From CANLWN01 sp039815505 (GTDB lineage Bacteria > Bacteroidota > Bacteroidia > Flavobacteriales > Flavobacteriaceae), in NCBI GenBank assembly GCA_039815505.1, contig JBCBZE010000134.1:1-8437 (forward strand): 8,437 nucleotides of DNA, in the 5' to 3' direction. The notes under the pieces are model-generated. The model ran no database searches, was not told the DNA's origin, and saw only the letters and a program-made list of their open reading frames with translations. Numbering within the stretch: the first letter of the stretch is position 1; every line of letters begins with the position of its first letter. Of the stretch, positions 1 through 6,949 are shown in pieces. A program made the position numbers and the translations under genes.

Positions 1-1
1 A

Positions 2-1126
2 AAAACAAAGATCCCTACCTTGTCCGATAACCAAATTGTCTTGGAACTATCTAAATGCGTTGCCATGGCCAATAACGGACATACTACCATACATCTTAGT
101 GAAATGGATAAAATACCCGTACGCTTTTATTGGTTCGCAGATGGCCTGCACATTGTAAAAACGGATGCTGCTTCTTCCAAATATTTAGGGTCTAAAGTGC
201 TAAAAATCAATTCAGTTGAAGTAAAAGAAGTGCAAAAAAAATTAAACCCCTATCTATCGGGTATAGATGGTTTTAGAAAATTTATTGCATCAAATTATTT
301 AAGTAGTCCGGAAGTTCTGAACGGTATAGGCTTAGGACATAAAGATTCCCTACAACTTAGTTTGCTCAATGGTAGGGATACGCTAGAGGTAAATTTCGGA
401 ATAAAAAAAATGAACAATACCAAATATGAGTACGAGACTTGGGCAGATTTGTACCCTGCTACTAGGGATAGCATATGGTATCATGTAAAAAATAGAACAA
501 ACCAGCTACCATTGTACCTAAAGCACATGGAAGAAGGGGTTTTTTACACGTTTATGGATTCAGAAAAGAAGGCTTATTTTAGTATTAATGCCCTGTGGTA
601 CAAATGTCCGGATTTTGAAGGGAAAATCGATGAATTTCTAGATACCTTAAAAACAAAAACGGACTATGATGTTGTTATCGATTTAAGATATTATACCGGG
701 GGAAACTTCATGAAACCATTAAAGTTGGCCACAAAACCACCTAAAATAATCAATGCCGATAAAAAAATATACCTAATAACCAGTAATATGACTTTCTCCG
801 CCGGGTTGGTTACGGCAGCACGTATAAAATACTTTGCAAAAGATAAAATCGTGGTCGTCGGGGAGCAAGTAGGGGATAACCTAAAATTCCGGGCAGAAGG
901 GGTTTACTACACCTTACCCAATTTTGGAATAGAGATACAGGATTCAAAATATGAACATGATTGGAAAGATGATACGTTTAAACTTGGAAAAACATTCTGG
1001 ATAAACTCGTTTTATGGAGTTGCTGCAAAGGACCTGAATGTAGATAAGGAAATAGCACTAAGTTTTGACGATTATCTAAAAGATAGGGACCCAATACTAG
1101 AATGGGTTTTAACCAATGAAAAGTAG
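2..1126 (+). CDS. S41-family peptidase-like protein, 5'-truncated by the window edge
   Basis: The reading frame is open to the first base. A TTG at 20-22 could be taken as a start, but the residues before it (KTKIPTL) already align without gaps to the complete paralogue at 4594 (YTNIPDM), so the true start lies about 61 codons upstream of the window. Seen in order: a GHT motif (His codon 80-82), a PDZ-like stretch (LGSKVLKIN), an S41 core beginning VVIDLRYYTGG, and the candidate nucleophile in TFSAG (Ser codon 797-799), followed by VGEQVGDN. The protein ends at DPILEWVL, where the paralogue continues for about 129 more residues. The S41 fold is typical of secreted or periplasmic tail-specific proteases. 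The Lys of the CtpA-type Ser-Lys dyad is not visible (Asn at the aligned place), so activity is uncertain. A 192-base gap separates it from the next operon. Confidence 0.82.
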   Translation, partial: KTKIPTLSDNQIVLELSKCVAMANNGHTTIHLSEMDKIPVRFYWFADGLHIVKTDAASSKYLGSKVLKINSVEVKEVQKKLNPYLSGIDGFRKFIASNYLSSPEVLNGIGLGHKDSLQLSLLNGRDTLEVNFGIKKMNNTKYEYETWADLYPATRDSIWYHVKNRTNQLPLYLKHMEEGVFYTFMDSEKKAYFSINALWYKCPDFEGKIDEFLDTLKTKTDYDVVIDLRYYTGGNFMKPLKLATKPPKIINADKKIYLITSNMTFSAGLVTAARIKYFAKDKIVVVGEQVGDNLKFRAEGVYYTLPNFGIEIQDSKYEHDWKDDTFKLGKTFWINSFYGVAAKDLNVDKEIALSFDDYLKDRDPILEWVLTNEK

Positions 1127-1179
1127 CAATGGGGTAATATTGGAAGTGGTACCCATAAAGTTAAAACCATATAATCGGC

Positions 1180-1192
1180 GGGGTGTTACCCC
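1180..1192 (+). terminator. Possible transcript-end hairpin
   Basis: GGGGT (1180-1184) pairs perfectly with ACCCC (1188-1192) around a 3-base loop, 54 bases after the stop of the first gene. A second imperfect pairing (GGGTA 1132-1136 with TACCC 1150-1154) lies just upstream. No T-run follows either, so this is not a classical intrinsic terminator. It could be an RNA 3'-end structure or chance. Confidence 0.25.
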
Positions 1193-1212
1193 AAATCACT
1201 ACAAAGCGTAAG

Positions 1213-1246
1213 GTTACGATTCAACAGCATTTAACGATAATTGAAC
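1213..1246 (+). promoter_or_regulatory. Candidate LytTR-regulator operator, copy 1 (upstream of the TCS operon)
   Basis: GTTACGATTCAAC at 1213-1225 matches GTTACGTTTCAAC at 4484-4496 in 12 of 13 bases. A second half-site, ATTGAAC (1240-1246), follows the ATTCAAC half (1219-1225) at exactly 21 bases. Direct repeats about two helical turns apart are the known architecture for LytTR dimers such as BtsR/YehT and AgrA. The element sits 106 bases before the ATG at 1319 and directly upstream of the candidate -33 element, a position suited to activation. The binding protein is inferred to be the LytTR regulator at 3611, which would make this an autoregulatory site. Confidence 0.55.
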
Positions 1247-1257
1247 CGAACCCTGTT

Positions 1258-1286
1258 TTGTTTTCTGTACAATTAACCCATATTTG
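1258..1286 (+). promoter_or_regulatory. Candidate Bacteroidota sigma-A promoter of the four-gene operon
   Basis: TTG at 1258-1260 (within TTTTG) is followed after 18 bases by CATATTTG at 1279-1286. The latter matches the TAnnTTTG -7 consensus of Bacteroidetes at all but its first base. Transcription would begin around 1290-1295, leaving a leader of about 25 bases before the ATG at 1319. The direct-repeat element at 1213-1246 ends 11 bases upstream of the -33 element. Confidence 0.5.
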
Positions 1287-1318
1287 AAGTATAGATAAAC
1301 CTTTAAAACCAATTATAA

Positions 1319-1741
1319 ATGACACCAGCAGAAGTTTTTTCCTTGGCAAATTTAACGGCCATGCCCATGTGGGTCTTAATGATTCTTTTCCCCAATTGGA
1401 AAGTGACCAGATTTCTAATCGATTTTAAGATAATTCCATTGCTCTTGGCCATTGTTTATGCCATTTATATTTTTCTGGCTATCCGCACTGGTGGAGGGAT
1501 GGATTTTGGTAGTCTTGGTTCCGTGATGGCATTGTTTACGGAAGAAAACGCGGTCTTGGCAGGTTGGGTGCATTATCTCGCCTTTGACCTTTTGGTGGGC
1601 ATGTGGATGTTAAACCAAAACAAAACATTGGGAATTCACCAATTACTAATGGCTCCCTGCCTTTTTGCCACCTTCATGTTTGGACCCATAGGTTTTTTAC
1701 TTTTTATCATCATCAAATCACTCAAACAAAAACGATCATGA
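1319..1741 (+). CDS. ABA4-like (DUF4281) integral membrane protein
   Basis: A 140-residue hydrophobic protein with about four membrane segments (roughly 8-26, 37-56, 82-98 and 107-133). The pattern GWVHYLAFDLLVGMWML (82-98) and the late FGPIGFLLF (121-129) are characteristic of the ABA4-like family, named after plant ABA DEFICIENT 4, which is needed for neoxanthin formation. The length fits the family. Bacterial members have no established role that I can apply here; a link to carotenoid or isoprenoid chemistry would be a guess, since no carotenoid gene is visible. ATG at 1319 follows an A-rich leader and a promoter candidate. The stop overlaps the next start as ATGA (1738-1741), which suggests translational coupling. 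It is first in an operon with a sensor kinase, so an accessory role in sensing is possible. Confidence 0.8.
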   Translation: MTPAEVFSLANLTAMPMWVLMILFPNWKVTRFLIDFKIIPLLLAIVYAIYIFLAIRTGGGMDFGSLGSVMALFTEENAVLAGWVHYLAFDLLVGMWMLNQNKTLGIHQLLMAPCLFATFMFGPIGFLLFIIIKSLKQKRS

Positions 1742-2535
1742 GCTATTTAAAGAACGTATTCAGCACGGTTAAAAAAGAAAGTCCTATACTTTATGGGATT
1801 GTAATGATCCATTTTATCATGGCCATAGGATGCCTAATGGGCCTCATGGTAGATGATAGAATGCTAATGGGGGTCAACGTTTGGATAAAACCATTAAAAT
1901 TCTCTATATCAGGGGGTATTTATATTCTGACCCTAGGGTACCTAATCAATTTTTATCCGTATTCAAGAAGAAAGAAGAATAGTATCCGAAACATAGTGTC
2001 ATGGACACTGTTGTTAGAAATTGGTATCATCGTTTTTCAAGGGGCAAGAGGTGTACAGTCCCATTACAACCAATCCAATGCCTTCGATGGAATTCTTTTT
2101 GGGATGATGGGAATATTAATCGCGATCAATGTTTTAATTATGGTACTGTTCATAATCGATACATTACGATTGAAATTAAACGTGCCCAAATCCGTTCAAT
2201 GGGCCATATTACTAGGTTGGTCCGTCGTTGTCGCAGGTAGCTGGGTGGGTGGTCAGATGATAAGTCAAATGGCTCATAGCGTAGGTGTGGCGGATGGGGG
2301 AGAGGGGCTACCGCTAGTGAATTGGAGCACCATTGCCGGCGATTTGAGAATAGCCCATTTTTTTGGATTGCATGGCATACAAATAATCCCGTTATTCGCT
2401 TTGTGGATATCCAGAAAGGAAATTAAAAATAGGAATCAAATCATCCTAGTGACCATTTTCGGACTGTTATATGCAGGTTGGATCGGGTTTACCTTTTACC
2501 AGGCCAAACAGGGCATGGCTTTAATCTCGTTATAA
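1738..2535 (+). CDS. Seven-helix integral membrane protein of unknown function
   Basis: I do not recognise a named family. The start is set at ATG 1738, inside the ATGA overlap with the preceding stop; an open frame extends back to 1603 but runs through the upstream gene. The product has 265 residues and about seven membrane segments (near 18-38, 56-74, 86-101, 119-142, 154-178, 205-224 and 234-256). Soluble loops carry motif-like blocks: NVWIKPLKFSIS (47-58), QGARGVQSHYN (101-111) and DLRIAHFFGLHGIQ (202-215). His109, His207 and His212 lie next to membrane segments and could bind a metal, a haem or a substrate, but this is inference. It lies between the ABA4-like gene and the sensor kinase, with only a 9-base gap to the kinase, so it is very likely co-expressed with them. 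Confidence 0.75.
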   Translation: MSYLKNVFSTVKKESPILYGIVMIHFIMAIGCLMGLMVDDRMLMGVNVWIKPLKFSISGGIYILTLGYLINFYPYSRRKKNSIRNIVSWTLLLEIGIIVFQGARGVQSHYNQSNAFDGILFGMMGILIAINVLIMVLFIIDTLRLKLNVPKSVQWAILLGWSVVVAGSWVGGQMISQMAHSVGVADGGEGLPLVNWSTIAGDLRIAHFFGLHGIQIIPLFALWISRKEIKNRNQIILVTIFGLLYAGWIGFTFYQAKQGMALISL

Positions 2536-2544
2536 AATTATAGA

Positions 2545-3630
2545 ATGCTGTTCAACAAAGAGAAGCGAATTAAATACTTGGGTTTTAATGACTTTTGGTT
2601 TGTGGTCATCGGTATTCTGACCCTCAGTTTTATAACCGATTATCTTTTTAATAATTCCTTCGGGACTTTACCGTTTGGCAAAGCGTTGCTAAGCTGGTCC
2701 ATATCCCTGTTCTTTACGATTTGCAACTGGTTCATTGTACGGCCGTTTATTATCATTCTCCGGAAAAAATATCCTCATCTAAAGGATGTGATCAAACGTC
2801 TGCCTTTGGTATTTCTAGCTGTAGTAGGCACCGTATTGCTCGTAGACCTATTTGGAAATAAGTTGATTTCATTGATTTTCGGAGCAAAATATCATAAGAT
2901 ACTCAGTTCATCTCAAGTGCTCCTGCCCATCATTATTATCAGTACTATGACCATGGCCATCTACGAAGCTATTTATTATTATACCAAACTTAAAAAATCC
3001 ATTAGAGAGGAAGAACAGGCCAAACAGGTTATTGTAAAAGCACAATTGGACGCTTTGCGCAATCAGGCCCAGCCTCATTTTTTATTTAACAGTCTTAATA
3101 CCCTTAGGGATATTATTGACCAGAACCCTAAGGAGGATGCAAAGAAATTTGTGGATAAGCTGTCCGATGTATATCGTTTTATACTGGATGCCGGAAACAC
3201 AAATCTAATTCCACTTCGGGATGAAATGCGTTTTGCACGGGCATATATCCATATCCAAAAAGAACGATTTGGTGACAATTTAATGTTAGATTGGAGCATT
3301 CCCGAAACTATGTTAGACACATTGATCGTACCAATGAGCTTACAACTTTTACTGGAGAATGCCATAAAGCATAATGTAGTTTCCAAGGCCAAACCACTTG
3401 TAATACGGGTTAGCGTCAACGATAGTAACCTGGTAGTGGATAACATTAAGCAACCAAAATCCACCCAAATACCATCTACAAAGCTTGGGCTTAAGAACAT
3501 ACAAAAAAGGTATGCCTTAATTTCCGATATATCCCCTCGAATTGAAAATGGGGAAAATCGGTTTATGGTTTTTCTTCCCTTATTAACAGCTACAAATCAG
3601 AAAAGTACATATGAGAATATTGATCATTGA
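2545..3630 (+). CDS. LytS/YehU-type sensor histidine kinase
   Basis: Membrane sensor kinase of the His_kinase (PF06580) family, 361 residues. About four N-terminal membrane segments (15-33, 46-70, 87-113, 125-146) have no large periplasmic loop, so the signal is probably sensed in or near the membrane. A short coiled linker (148-172) leads to the H-box QPHFLFNSLN with phospho-accepting His178. The N-box LLLENAIKHN (268-277) and the ATP-lid motif TKLGLKNIQKRY (312-323) complete the catalytic part, so all kinase boxes look intact. It should phosphorylate the response regulator encoded immediately downstream, whose start lies 20 bases inside this gene. ATG 2545 lies 9 bases after the upstream stop, so it is expressed as part of the 1319-4360 operon. 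Confidence 0.93.
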   Translation: MLFNKEKRIKYLGFNDFWFVVIGILTLSFITDYLFNNSFGTLPFGKALLSWSISLFFTICNWFIVRPFIIILRKKYPHLKDVIKRLPLVFLAVVGTVLLVDLFGNKLISLIFGAKYHKILSSSQVLLPIIIISTMTMAIYEAIYYYTKLKKSIREEEQAKQVIVKAQLDALRNQAQPHFLFNSLNTLRDIIDQNPKEDAKKFVDKLSDVYRFILDAGNTNLIPLRDEMRFARAYIHIQKERFGDNLMLDWSIPETMLDTLIVPMSLQLLLENAIKHNVVSKAKPLVIRVSVNDSNLVVDNIKQPKSTQIPSTKLGLKNIQKRYALISDISPRIENGENRFMVFLPLLTATNQKSTYENIDH

Positions 3631-4360
3631 AGATGAGCCCAGAGCGGCAAACCAGTTGCAAAACATGTTAAAAGCCTGCGGGTTCAATTATCAGCTATTG
3701 GATATTATAGATACGATCGAAGATGCCGTGGCTTGGTTCCAAAATCATCCACTACCGGAACTGATATTTATGGATATTCAATTGGCGGATGGTTTAAGCT
3801 TCGAGATATTTCAGAAGATCGAAGTAGAGGCCCCTATCATTTTTACGACCGCCTTTGATCGGTACGCCCTGCAGGCCTTCAAGGTAAACAGTGTAGACTA
3901 TTTGTTAAAACCTATACAAAAGGAAGACCTGGATGCTGCATTGGAAAAGTTTACGAAGTCGACCAAATCCACTCTTTCCCCTGCAATCCTAAAACAGTTA
4001 CTAAGTACGATGCAGACCAATACCAAACGAGGAGGCATATTGGTAAAAGAAGGTAGCGGGTTTGTTCAGGTACGGATTTCGGATTTTATTTACTTCTTTT
4101 CTGAAGAGAGCATCACGTTCGGGATAACCTCCAATAAAAGATACATAGTGGATGAAACCATTGATCAATTGTTTCATACGTTGGATAAAGATGAGTTTTA
4201 TAGAATTAATCGCGGACAGATCGTTGCCAAAAATTCCATTCAAAAAATTGAACCCTATTTCAACCATAGGGTAAAGCTTTTAGTTCTAAACCCAAGAGAT
4301 CAAGAATTTATCGTCAGCCGACAAAAGACCCCGGATTTTAAGGAATGGATGAATACCTAG
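3611..4360 (+). CDS. LytTR-family response regulator
   Basis: DNA-binding response regulator of the LytR/AlgR type, 249 residues, the usual length. The receiver domain (1-118) has the acidic cluster E7-D8-E9, phospho-acceptor D55 in FMDIQLADG, the switch residues FTT (78-80) and the invariant K100-P101. The C-terminal LytTR domain (about 138-249) includes FYRINRGQIVAKNSI (196-210), a typical core of this domain. ATG at 3611 gives the canonical start MRILIIEDEP and overlaps the end of the kinase gene by 20 bases, implying tight coupling with its cognate kinase. Likely targets are the direct-repeat elements at 1213-1246 (its own operon) and 4484-4517 (the neighbouring S41-like gene). The ligand or signal of the pair is unknown. 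Confidence 0.94.
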   Translation: MRILIIEDEPRAANQLQNMLKACGFNYQLLDIIDTIEDAVAWFQNHPLPELIFMDIQLADGLSFEIFQKIEVEAPIIFTTAFDRYALQAFKVNSVDYLLKPIQKEDLDAALEKFTKSTKSTLSPAILKQLLSTMQTNTKRGGILVKEGSGFVQVRISDFIYFFSEESITFGITSNKRYIVDETIDQLFHTLDKDEFYRINRGQIVAKNSIQKIEPYFNHRVKLLVLNPRDQEFIVSRQKTPDFKEWMNT

Positions 4361-4392
4361 ACTTGATGGTTAAAAGGTAATTTGTCCCGGTC

Positions 4393-4415
4393 CCCTATAT
4401 TTCTTTGATGTAGGG
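4393..4415 (+). terminator. Possible operon-end hairpin
   Basis: CCCTATA (4393-4399) pairs with TGTAGGG (4409-4415), with one T-G wobble and a 9-base loop, 33 bases after the response-regulator stop. No T-run follows. A second inverted repeat, AAAACC (4431-4436) with GGTTTT (4454-4459), is followed by a mildly T-rich stretch. Either could end the operon transcript, but neither is a strong intrinsic terminator. Confidence 0.28.
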
Positions 4416-4483
4416 CAGTAAGCTCAAACAAAAACCGATACTTTATAAATAGAGGTTTTGATTTAATGTCAACAAAAAAAACC

Positions 4484-4517
4484 GTTACGTTTCAACCACC
4501 CCATGCTACACTTCAAC
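4484..4517 (+). promoter_or_regulatory. Candidate LytTR-regulator operator, copy 2 (upstream of the S41-like gene)
   Basis: GTTACGTTTCAAC at 4484-4496 is followed at a 21-base period by GCTACACTTCAAC at 4505-4517 (10 of 13 bases equal). The first half matches the element at 1213-1225 in 12 of 13 bases. It lies 110 bases before the ATG at 4594, compared with 106 for the operon copy. The matches are concentrated in the two half-sites, while the 8-base spacers share only one base, which is what a protein-binding site would show. The inferred binder is the LytTR regulator encoded just upstream. Confidence 0.58.
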
Positions 4518-4593
4518 AAAAACCATTTCCTTATACATATTAAAAGTTGAAAATTGCACTAAACTATATAACATAAACCATAAAAATCATATC

Positions 4594-6246
4594 ATGAAAA
4601 AACTACTATGTATTCTGCATGTCCTTGTATTTTTGCAATTACCTGCACAGAAGACACTGAACAGTGCACAATGGCAAGAAGATTTACGTTTTTTACAAAG
4701 TACCGTCCATAAAGATTATTCATTTCTGTTTGTGAAAACGACACCGGAAATTTTTGATGCCGCAATTGAAACCTTATATACGAACATCCCCGATATGGAG
4801 GAACATGAAATTATTGTGGGGATGTCCCGTATCATTGCGTTGTTTGAGTATGGACATACGGATATCAGCTTTAACCAAAAGCCCTTTGAATTTCATAATT
4901 TCCCTTTTAACCTGTATGAGTTTAATGATGGTATTTATCTCCAAGGCGTACATAAAGATTATGAAAGAGCACTTGGTGCCGAGGTCTTAAAAATTAATGA
5001 AGTCCCCATATTGGATGCACGAAACGCGGTATACCCTGCGGTAAACAGTGAAAATGAACAGTATTTCAAAGCCTTTGGGATCAATTACTTACGCATACCG
5101 GAAGTATTGCATGCGCAAGGTATTACGGACAAATTGGAGAATTCGGTAACGCTTACCTTATCTAAAGATGGAACAACTTTTACACAAACGTTCAAGTCAT
5201 TGCCAAAAGGAGAAAAAGTACCAACGAAATACAGTCATGTTTTTAATGATGAAAATTGGTTAGAAGCCAGAGATCAAACTTCCAGTCCGCTATATCTAAA
5301 ACATTTGGATAAAATTTATTTCTTTGAATATCTAGCTGAGGAAAAAGCGGTATACGTTAGACATAGTCAAATACAGGACGACCGGGAAGAGGACACCCAA
5401 ACTTTCTACACGCGTGTTTTTGATTTCATTGAAAACAATGATGTTGAAAAATTAATACTGGACCTTCGTTTGAATGGTGGAGGGAACAATTATAAAAACA
5501 AGCCTGTCATTACGGGTATTATTGAAACAAAGAAAATAAATAAAGTAGGAAGTTTATTTGTCATTATAGGGCGAAGAACTTTTTCGGCCTGTCAAAATCT
5601 GGTTAACGAATTGGATAATTATACCAATGTCACCTTTGTAGGTGAACCCACGGCCGAAAACTTAAATTTTTATGGGGATACACGTCCGGTAGCCTTGCCA
5701 AATAGTAAAATCCCGGTGTACCTTTCATTTGCATGGTGGCAAGACAAACCAGTATGGGAAAATGCCGACTGGACCACACCAAATATACCGATAGACATGA
5801 GTTTCGAAGAATACAGATCTAATCAAGACCCGGTACTTGAGGCCGCCTTGGCTTTTGCGGGAACAGATTTTAAACCAGATCCCATGCAATACATTGTAGA
5901 AATGTATTCGGCAGGAAAAATGCAGGAATTGGCCATTGAACTTTCAAGAATGGTACAAGATCCCAGATATGATTTCTTTGATTTTGAAACCGAATTAAGT
6001 AAGAGCGGATCTCAATTGTTAAACAGTGGCAGGGAAGAATACGTTGCTGGGGGGCTGCAAATATTCTCTTTTGTCACACAACTATTTCCCAACTCCCCCA
6101 GTGCATGGAAAAACTTAGGGGAGAGCTATTTAAAGACGGGAGACAAAAGCAAAGCTGCAGAGTTTTTAGAAAAAGCGATTGCCCTTGACCCCGATGGGGA
6201 AGTAGGCAAACAGGCCAATGAGATACTTAAGGAAAGTAAAAAATAA
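4594..6246 (+). CDS. Secreted S41-family peptidase-like protein with C-terminal TPR
   Basis: A 550-residue exported protein. A signal peptide (1-18, cleavage probably after LPA, giving an N-terminal Gln) is followed by an N-terminal helical region with EYGHTDI (His88), a PDZ-like stretch (LGAEVLKIN, 128-136) and the S41 core: LILDLRLNGGGNN (287-299), candidate nucleophile Ser331 in RTFSAC, and VGEPTAEN (349-356). The Lys expected seven positions into the CtpA motif (GxxxxGK) is Asn356, so a Ser-His arrangement using His88, as in tricorn or nisin-resistance-type S41 enzymes, is more plausible than a Ser-Lys dyad. Residues 422-550 form an extension with at least one TPR (about 503-536), a likely protein-binding part. 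It is a paralogue of the truncated gene at the left edge and stands alone behind a candidate LytTR operator. The substrate is unknown. Confidence 0.85.
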   Translation: MKKLLCILHVLVFLQLPAQKTLNSAQWQEDLRFLQSTVHKDYSFLFVKTTPEIFDAAIETLYTNIPDMEEHEIIVGMSRIIALFEYGHTDISFNQKPFEFHNFPFNLYEFNDGIYLQGVHKDYERALGAEVLKINEVPILDARNAVYPAVNSENEQYFKAFGINYLRIPEVLHAQGITDKLENSVTLTLSKDGTTFTQTFKSLPKGEKVPTKYSHVFNDENWLEARDQTSSPLYLKHLDKIYFFEYLAEEKAVYVRHSQIQDDREEDTQTFYTRVFDFIENNDVEKLILDLRLNGGGNNYKNKPVITGIIETKKINKVGSLFVIIGRRTFSACQNLVNELDNYTNVTFVGEPTAENLNFYGDTRPVALPNSKIPVYLSFAWWQDKPVWENADWTTPNIPIDMSFEEYRSNQDPVLEAALAFAGTDFKPDPMQYIVEMYSAGKMQELAIELSRMVQDPRYDFFDFETELSKSGSQLLNSGREEYVAGGLQIFSFVTQLFPNSPSAWKNLGESYLKTGDKSKAAEFLEKAIALDPDGEVGKQANEILKESKK

Positions 6247-6325
6247 GCAAGGGCCCAAAATCCTCAAAATGAAGGGGAAACGGCGCGGCTGGCATATCAC
6301 GACTTAAAAATGGGATACCCAACCC
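6247..6325. other. Convergent gene-end spacer
   Basis: This 79-base spacer lies between the S41-like gene and the oppositely oriented MarR gene. TGGG (6311-6314) pairs with CCCA (6318-6321). A longer imperfect pairing joins TAAAA/GGG (6305-6314) with CCC/TTTTA (6323-6333), overlapping the MarR stop. This could serve as a weak two-way transcript end, but the pairing is interrupted and I give it little weight. Confidence 0.3.
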
Positions 6326-6949
6326 TTATTTTAATAAATCCAAAGGAAGGTTTTCATTAAAATAAATGGGGTAATGAAAATCATCTAATTTTTTAAGTAA
6401 GTGCAGTAGCGCCCTTTTTTCTTCATTATCCAGATTGCTAGAAACCAAGTGAGCTGCCCTGGGAGCCTTTTGATAGGCGAGTTGTACATTTTCCTTTCCC
6501 TTTGGTGTTAATCGCAGGAGCTTGCCTCTTCTATCATCTGGATTGGGGAATTCTTCAATAATCCCATTTCTTAAAAGGCGCTTTATAACACCCATACCCG
6601 AAGATTTATCATAGGCCATCATTCGTATAAGATCTGTTTTGCCCACTTGCCCGGCACGATCCAAAATAGCAGTGAAGGCAAATTCCATATCCGTGGAAAA
6701 GGGTAGACCTTCCAACGTTTTTTTGATGTAGGTATTGGAATATCTACTTAGTCGGCCTATATAAGCGGCAATTTCCACTTCCAAACTGTGTCCGGTTATC
6801 TGGAAATCATCACTATCGGTTGGTTTGTTTTCCTTTGGGGTATGCGCCCATCTAAGGAAATTATTGAAATCAAAGGTATCGCTTCGATGCTCCTTTCTAT
6901 AGGTATCCACCAATTGAATTAGCTCCTTAACCAGTTCATAAGCATCCAT
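6326..6949 (-). CDS. MarR-family transcriptional regulator
   Basis: Winged-helix DNA-binding regulator, 207 residues from the ATG at 6947-6949. A TTG two codons earlier (6953-6955) is possible but less likely. The MarR domain occupies roughly 85-195: a helix-turn-helix region around GQVGKTDLIRMMAYDKSSGM (100-119), recognition region near VIKRLLRNGIIEEF, and the wing DDRRGKLLRLTPKG (138-151), which matches the family signature DxRxxxxxLTxxG. It is longer than the usual 140-170 residues because of an acidic and charged N-terminal part (1-84). The gene is divergent from the TonB-dependent receptor at 7035 with 85 bases between the starts, so control of that receptor, of itself, or both is the natural guess. 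The effector is unknown. Confidence 0.88.
   Translation of the reverse strand: MDAYELVKELIQLVDTYRKEHRSDTFDFNNFLRWAHTPKENKPTDSDDFQITGHSLEVEIAAYIGRLSRYSNTYIKKTLEGLPFSTDMEFAFTAILDRAGQVGKTDLIRMMAYDKSSGMGVIKRLLRNGIIEEFPNPDDRRGKLLRLTPKGKENVQLAYQKAPRAAHLVSSNLDNEEKRALLHLLKKLDDFHYPIYFNENLPLDLLK

Larger units (their letters stand above)
1127..1318. other. Intergenic region between S41-like gene and membrane/TCS operon
   Basis: This non-coding gap holds a short GC-rich hairpin after the S41-like gene, then a 34-base direct-repeat element at 1213-1246, then a Bacteroidota-type promoter candidate at 1258-1286. The leader from there to the ATG at 1319 is A/T-rich and has no Shine-Dalgarno sequence, as is usual in this phylum. 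No open frame with coding character was seen here. Confidence 0.6.
4361..4593. other. Intergenic region between response regulator and second S41-like gene
   Basis: This 233-base non-coding gap contains two weak inverted repeats near its start and the second LytTR-type direct-repeat element at 4484-4517. No good TAnnTTTG promoter match was found; the best is a degenerate GAAAATTG at 4549-4556, about 32 bases beyond the operator. That is nearly the same offset as between operator and -7 element in front of the 1319 operon. A promoter this weak would fit one that depends on an activator. Confidence 0.5.

Noticed and set aside
20..22. TTG as the start codon of the first gene
   Set aside because: The frame is open to base 2 and the residues before the TTG align with the paralogue, so the gene is cut by the window edge.
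1603..1737. In-frame upstream extension of the seven-helix protein gene
   Set aside because: It lies wholly inside the ABA4-like gene in another frame, its translation is not membrane-like, and ATG 1738 in the ATGA overlap is the natural start.
3075..3500. Antisense frame of 141 codons inside the kinase gene
   Set aside because: It covers the kinase H-box and N-box on the opposite strand, and its own translation shows no domain pattern.
4594..4611. Cys6 of the second S41-like protein as a lipoprotein cysteine
   Set aside because: The Cys comes too early, before the hydrophobic core, and a type I cleavage site (LPA before Gln) follows the core.
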